A stretch of DNA of 64,000 nt from Acidocella sp. (GTDB lineage Bacteria > Pseudomonadota > Alphaproteobacteria > Acetobacterales > Acetobacteraceae). Every line of letters begins with the position of its first letter. Within the stretch, counting starts at the first letter, position 1. The stretch is taken from the NCBI RefSeq assembly GCF_027352905.1, contig NZ_DAIEIF010000051.1:62001-126000 (forward strand), read 5' to 3'. The translations under genes and the position numbers were made by a program. Shown piece after piece: positions 59,776-64,000 of this stretch. The notes beneath the pieces are model-generated. The model worked only from the letters and a program-made list of their open reading frames with translations. It did not search any database and was not told the origin of the DNA.

Positions 59776-61230
59776 ATGACGCTACCCACCGTTCTCGTCG
59801 CCGATGACGACCGCTCGATCCGCACCGTGCTCACCCAGGCGCTGGGGCGGGCTGGCTATCAGGTGCGCGCCACATCATCCGCCGCCACGCTCTGGCGCTG
59901 GGTGGAGGATGGCGAGGGAGATGTCGCCATCACCGATGTCATCATGCCGGATGAGAACGGGCTCGATCTCATTCCGCGCATCCGCCGCATCCGCCCGGAA
60001 CTGCCGGTGATCGTGATGAGCGCGCAAAGCACGCTGACCACCGCCGTGCAGGCGACCCAACGCGGCGCGTTCGAATATCTGCCCAAACCCTTCGACCTGA
60101 CAGAATTGCTGGGCGCGGTGGACCGGGCGCTGAAACAACCCGTGACCCTGGCGCCAGGGCCGCAAGCGGCGAAGGGGGCGGAGGAGGCGCTCCCCCTCAT
60201 CGGCCGCTCGCCGTCGATGCAGGAAATCTACCGGATCATCGCCCGCCTCACCACCACCGACCTCACGGTGATGATCAACGGCGAGTCCGGCGCCGGCAAG
60301 GAGCTGGTGGCCCGCGCCCTGCATGATTATGGCCGCCGCCGCCAGGGTCCGTTCGTCGCCATCAATATGGCGGCCATCCCGCGTGAGTTGATCGAATCCG
60401 AGCTGTTCGGTCATGAGCGGGGCGCTTTCACCGGCGCCACCAACCGGCATATCGGCCGGTTCGAGCAAGCGGCGGGCGGCACGCTGTTTCTGGATGAGAT
60501 CGGTGACATGCCGCCCGAGGCGCAGACCCGGCTGCTGCGCGTGCTCCAGGAAGGGGAGTTCACGGCGGTGGGCGGCCGCCAGCCGATCCGCGCCAACGCC
60601 CGCATCGTCGCCGCGACCCACCGGGATCTGCGGGCGCTGATCCGCGCCGGCCAGTTCCGCGAGGATCTGTTCTACCGGCTCAACGTCGTCCCCATCCGCC
60701 TGCCGCCCTTGCGGGAACGCCCGGACGACATTCCCGCCCTGGCCCAGCATTTTCTCAACAAGGCGCAGGCGGAGGGATTGCCGGCCAAAACCATCGACCC
60801 CGCCGCCATGGCGCTGCTCTCCGCCTATCGCTGGCCCGGAAACGTGCGCGAGTTGGAGAATGTCATCCGCCGCCTCGCGGCGCTGGTGCCGCAGCCGGTC
60901 ATCAGCGAGGCCGTCATCGCGCAGGAATTGGCTGACCCGGCTCCGCTGCGAGACACCGCCGCCACGCCCGCGGCCGAGGAGGGCGCGAACATCGCGGGGG
61001 TGGTGGAGCGCCATATCGCCCGGCTGCTCGCCTCCCTGCGGGAAACCGGCGAGGAAGGCGTGCTCTATGAACGCGCCCTGGCCGAGCTGGAGCGGCCTTT
61101 GATCCGCATGACCCTGGCCGAGACGCGCGGCAACCAGATTCGCGCGGCGGCGCTGCTCGGTCTCAACCGCAACACGCTGCGCAAGAAGATCCGGGAGCAC
61201 GGAATCGGCGTGCAGCGCCGCGTCGGATGA
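59776..61230 (+). CDS. ntrC: Nitrogen regulation response regulator NtrC
   Basis: 484 residues: receiver domain ([14 protein letters not shown], phospho-Asp in [11 protein letters not shown]), sigma54-interacting AAA+ domain with Walker [16 protein letters not shown] and the GAFTGA loop ([13 protein letters not shown]), Walker [15 protein letters not shown], and a Fis-type helix-turn-helix end [20 protein letters not shown]. Activates nitrogen-assimilation promoters with sigma54. Overlaps ntrY by 4 bases. Confidence 0.96.
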   Translation: MTLPTVLVADDDRSIRTVLTQALGRAGYQVRATSSAATLWRWVEDGEGDVAITDVIMPDENGLDLIPRIRRIRPELPVIVMSAQSTLTTAVQATQRGAFEYLPKPFDLTELLGAVDRALKQPVTLAPGPQAAKGAEEALPLIGRSPSMQEIYRIIARLTTTDLTVMINGESGAGKELVARALHDYGRRRQGPFVAINMAAIPRELIESELFGHERGAFTGATNRHIGRFEQAAGGTLFLDEIGDMPPEAQTRLLRVLQEGEFTAVGGRQPIRANARIVAATHRDLRALIRAGQFREDLFYRLNVVPIRLPPLRERPDDIPALAQHFLNKAQAEGLPAKTIDPAAMALLSAYRWPGNVRELENVIRRLAALVPQPVISEAVIAQELADPAPLRDTAATPAAEEGANIAGVVERHIARLLASLRETGEEGVLYERALAELERPLIRMTLAETRGNQIRAAALLGLNRNTLRKKIREHGIGVQRRVG

Positions 61231-63455
61231 GCAAGACGCCCTCCCCCGCCGAACCGAAACCCCGGCGCGCCGGGTTCGCCTGGGTGGTGGATCTGCTGCT
61301 GGGGCGCGTGGCAACTTTGTTCATCGCCTCCGCCGCCCTGGCGCTGGGGATCGTCAGCTTCGCGCTGCTCGCCGGGCGCATCCATCTCTCGCTGCATTCC
61401 GGCGGGGCGGTGGCCCTCCTCGTCGCCGATTTCGCGGCGCTGCTTCTGCTCATCCTGGTTCTGGCCGGGCGGGTGACGCGGGTGGTGCTGGAGCACCGGC
61501 GCGGCGCCGCCGGGGCGGGGCTGCATGTCCGCCTCGTCATCCTCTTCGGCGCGGTCGCGGCCGTGCCGGCGATTTTGGTCGCCGTCTTCGCGATCGTCTT
61601 CTTCAATTTCGGCATCCAGGCCTGGTTCAACGACCGTGTGCAGACGGCGCTGGCCGAGAGCGGGCAGGTGGCGCAGGGTTACCTCACCGAGCATGAGAAC
61701 GACATCCGCCTGGACGCGCTGGCCATGGCCAATGACCTGTCCCAGGGCGGGGGGGTGTTCTTTGGCAATCCCAACGAATTCGCCACCTATCTCGCCGCCC
61801 AAACCTCGGTGCGGGGCCTGACGGAGGCGGAAATCTTCGACCCCCGCTCGGGGCAGATCATCGCCTCCGCCGGGCTGTTCGCCGGGCTGGATACCAGCCT
61901 GCCGGACCGTTCCGTCATCGCCCAGGCGGACCGGGGCGGGGTGCCGGTGATCAGCCCGCCCGGCAGCACGGCGGAACAGGCCCTCATCAAGCTCGACATC
62001 ACCCCTCCTTTGATGCTGCTGCTGGAAAAACCGATCGACCCGGCGATTCTCGACCATGTGAACAAGACCCGGCAGGCCGTGCTCGAATATCAGCGCCTGG
62101 CCAGGAACCGCGCCCAGCTGGAGATCTCTTTCGCGCTGATCATCGCCGTGCTCACCCTGCTGGTGCTCTCGGCGCTCATCGGCTTCGGCCTGGTCATCGC
62201 CAACCAGATCGCCAAACCGCTCGGCCATCTCATCCGCGCCGCCGAATCCGTGAGCCGCGGCAATCTCGACGTTCGCGTGCCCGAGCGCGACACGGGCGAC
62301 GAGGTGGAGGGGCTGTCCCGCGCCTTCAACCGGATGACGGCGCAGCTCGCCGCCCAGCATAAGCAATTATTGGATGTGAACCGGCAGCTCGATGAGCGGC
62401 GGCGCTTCACGGAAACCGTGCTGGCGGGCGTCTCCGCCGGGGTGATCGGGCTCGACACCAAGGGGCGGATCGAATTGCCCAACCGCGCCGCCTCGGAATT
62501 GCTGCATCTCGACCTGCATCTCCATATCGGCCAGAATTTGGCCGAAATCGTGCCGGAATTCGCGACTCTGATCGCGACGGTCATGGCGATCCCGGAGCGG
62601 CCCGCCACCGCGCAGGTCGAGCGGGGAACGGGGCCGGAGAAGCGGGTATTGCTCGTGCGGATCGGCGCGGAGATGAATGAGGGCGTGGCGGATGGGTTCA
62701 TCGTCACCTTCGATGACGTGACGGAGCTGATGGCCGCCCAGCGCAACGCCGCCTGGGCCGATGTGGCGCGCCGGATCGCCCATGAGATCAAAAATCCCCT
62801 CACGCCCATCCAGCTTTCCGCCGAGCGGCTGAAACGCCGCTTCGCCAAGGAAATCTCCTCCGACCCCGAGAGCTTCACCCAATGCGCCGAGACGATCGTC
62901 CGCCATGTCGGCGATATCGGGCGCATGGTGGATGAGTTCTCCGCCTTCGCCCGCATGCCCCAGCCGGTGATGCGGCCGGAATCGCTCGAACGGCTGGCGC
63001 GCGAGGCGATGGTGCTCCAACGCGTGGCCAAGCGGAACATCGAATGGGACGTGCAGATCGACACGCCGCTTTACGCCTTGTGCGACCGGCGGCTGATCGG
63101 CCAGGCTTTGACGAATCTGCTGCAAAACGCCGCCGATGCGGTGGAAATGCGCGCGGGAGCGGGCCATGTAACCCTGCGGCTGCACAAGCAGGCCGGCATG
63201 GCGGTGCTGAGCGTGACGGATGACGGCATCGGCCTGCCGGAGACCGGGCGGGACCGGTTGACAGAGCCCTATGTGACGCACAAGCCGAAGGGCACGGGGC
63301 TCGGGCTTGCGATCGTCGCCAAAATCATGGAGGACCATGGTGGGCGCCTGGTGCTGAAGGCCGCGCCGGGCGGGGTGGGCGCCGAGGTGTCGCTGGTTTT
63401 GCCGGCCTTGCCGGAAACTGCGATAATGGAGGAAGCGAAGGAGTTGCCTGCCTGA
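61227..63455 (+). CDS. ntrY: Membrane histidine kinase NtrY
   Basis: 742 residues. Several N-terminal membrane helices ([62 protein letters not shown]), extracytoplasmic segment, HAMP ([20 protein letters not shown]), PAS, phospho-His in [21 protein letters not shown], and ATPase domain with [20 protein letters not shown] and [18 protein letters not shown]. Partner of NtrX; overlaps its start by one base (TGATG). Confidence 0.95.
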   Translation: MSKTPSPAEPKPRRAGFAWVVDLLLGRVATLFIASAALALGIVSFALLAGRIHLSLHSGGAVALLVADFAALLLLILVLAGRVTRVVLEHRRGAAGAGLHVRLVILFGAVAAVPAILVAVFAIVFFNFGIQAWFNDRVQTALAESGQVAQGYLTEHENDIRLDALAMANDLSQGGGVFFGNPNEFATYLAAQTSVRGLTEAEIFDPRSGQIIASAGLFAGLDTSLPDRSVIAQADRGGVPVISPPGSTAEQALIKLDITPPLMLLLEKPIDPAILDHVNKTRQAVLEYQRLARNRAQLEISFALIIAVLTLLVLSALIGFGLVIANQIAKPLGHLIRAAESVSRGNLDVRVPERDTGDEVEGLSRAFNRMTAQLAAQHKQLLDVNRQLDERRRFTETVLAGVSAGVIGLDTKGRIELPNRAASELLHLDLHLHIGQNLAEIVPEFATLIATVMAIPERPATAQVERGTGPEKRVLLVRIGAEMNEGVADGFIVTFDDVTELMAAQRNAAWADVARRIAHEIKNPLTPIQLSAERLKRRFAKEISSDPESFTQCAETIVRHVGDIGRMVDEFSAFARMPQPVMRPESLERLAREAMVLQRVAKRNIEWDVQIDTPLYALCDRRLIGQALTNLLQNAADAVEMRAGAGHVTLRLHKQAGMAVLSVTDDGIGLPETGRDRLTEPYVTHKPKGTGLGLAIVAKIMEDHGGRLVLKAAPGGVGAEVSLVLPALPETAIMEEAKELPA

Positions 63456-64000
63456 TGCCCGAAATTTTGATCGTGGATGACGAGCCGGATATCCGCATGC
63501 TGGTCGAGGCCATTCTCAAGGATGAAGGGTATGAGGCCCGCTGCGCCGGCACCTCCGATGAGGCGCTGGCCGCCTACCGCCTGCGCCGCCCGGATCTCGT
63601 CATCCTCGATGTGTGGCTGCAAGGCTCCAAGCTGGATGGCATCGGCATATTGGAGGCGCTGCACCAGGAGGTGCCGCGCGTGCCGGTGGTGATGATCTCG
63701 GGCCATGGCACGATCGAGACCGCCGTGGCGGCGATTCAGCGCGGCGCCTATGATTTCATCGAAAAGCCCTTCAATTCCGACCGGCTGCTCCTCGTCGTCA
63801 AACGGGCGCTGGAGGCGGCGCGGCTGGAACGGGAGAATGCCGAGCTGCGCCTGCGCGTCGGCAATGACACGAGCCTGATCGGTACCGGCCATGGCATCTC
63901 CGCCTTGCGCAACGCCATCGAGAAGGTGGCTCCCTCCGGCTCGCGGGTATTGATCTCCGGCCCGCCCGGCTCCGGCAAGGAGGTGGTGGCGCGGATGATC
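63455..64000 (+). CDS. ntrX: Response regulator NtrX, 3' end cut by window
   Basis: 182 residues visible: receiver domain (EILIVDDEPDIRMLVEAIL, phospho-Asp in VILDVWLQGSKLDG) and the start of a sigma54-type AAA+ domain with Walker A SGPPGSGKEVVARMI at the edge. GFTGA-type loop and helix-turn-helix lie outside. Cognate regulator of NtrY. Confidence 0.95.
   Translation, partial: MPEILIVDDEPDIRMLVEAILKDEGYEARCAGTSDEALAAYRLRRPDLVILDVWLQGSKLDGIGILEALHQEVPRVPVVMISGHGTIETAVAAIQRGAYDFIEKPFNSDRLLLVVKRALEAARLERENAELRLRVGNDTSLIGTGHGISALRNAIEKVAPSGSRVLISGPPGSGKEVVARMI

Noticed and set aside
59875-61314. 479-codon minus frame
   Set aside because: Antisense to ntrC and repetitive in composition; not a recognisable protein.
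1-64000. CRISPR arrays, rRNA, tRNA and insertion sequences
   Set aside because: No spaced direct repeats, RNA gene cores (other than tmRNA) or transposase frames were seen.

Overview
The window is high-GC, densely packed bacterial chromosome, almost certainly from an alphaproteobacterium. Three things point there. A circularly permuted two-piece tmRNA gene lies near 56.4-56.7 kb. A dusB-ntrB-ntrC-ntrY-ntrX block closes the window. Proteins typical of the class (TrcR/DUF1013, DUF1192, alpha-type MntR) are present. The catabolic repertoire would fit an environmental Rhodospirillales/Acetobacteraceae-like organism, but that placement is inference.

1-29 kb is an acyl-CoA catabolic island. A minus-strand operon (10.8 kb down past base 1) encodes enoyl-CoA hydratase, acyl-CoA dehydrogenase, PaaK-like CoA ligase, both subunits of a biotin-dependent acyl-CoA carboxylase, an HMG-CoA-lyase-like protein, a citryl-CoA-lyase-like protein, a second dehydrogenase and a CaiB-type CoA transferase. 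It resembles leucine/isovalerate or terpenoid degradation, but several catalytic positions differ, so the substrate may be different. Divergent from it is a 2,4-dienoyl-CoA reductase-like flavoenzyme, followed by a complete valine/isobutyrate module (mmsA, isobutyryl-CoA dehydrogenase, 3-hydroxyisobutyryl-CoA hydrolase, mmsB). Then come a FUSC-type membrane protein, an ABC exporter and a GT4 glycosyltransferase in a visibly AT-richer patch. A second minus-strand operon has three acyl-CoA dehydrogenases and an enoyl-CoA hydratase/isomerase. A nitronate monooxygenase and a TauD-type dioxygenase end the island.

29-43 kb mixes housekeeping and accessory genes: arfB, rpmB, an Atm1-type ABC transporter head-to-head with a DUF4743-NUDIX hydrolase, a striking calpain-Hint fusion protein, an APC permease with a copper amine oxidase and an AraC regulator, Maf, an XRE-Smr-DUF1192 operon, TrcR and a PA0069-type radical SAM protein.

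43.5-55.5 kb runs on the plus strand. A three-gene metal unit (non-canonical NRAMP transporter, 67-residue membrane protein, MntR) sits behind a perfect 8+8 bp palindrome. After it come an iron-type alcohol dehydrogenase, a five-gene Liv-type ABC importer and glcDEF, whose order suggests uptake and oxidation of a small alcohol or 2-hydroxy acid.

55.4-64 kb holds thyX, the permuted tmRNA, an unfused ispF with a clear terminator, dusB and the nitrogen-sensing two-component genes ntrBC and ntrYX (ntrX cut by the window end). No CRISPR array, rRNA, tRNA or insertion sequence was recognised. The best candidates for undescribed biology are the calpain-Hint protein, the NRAMP/small-protein/MntR unit, and the carboxylase/two-lyase operon with altered active sites.
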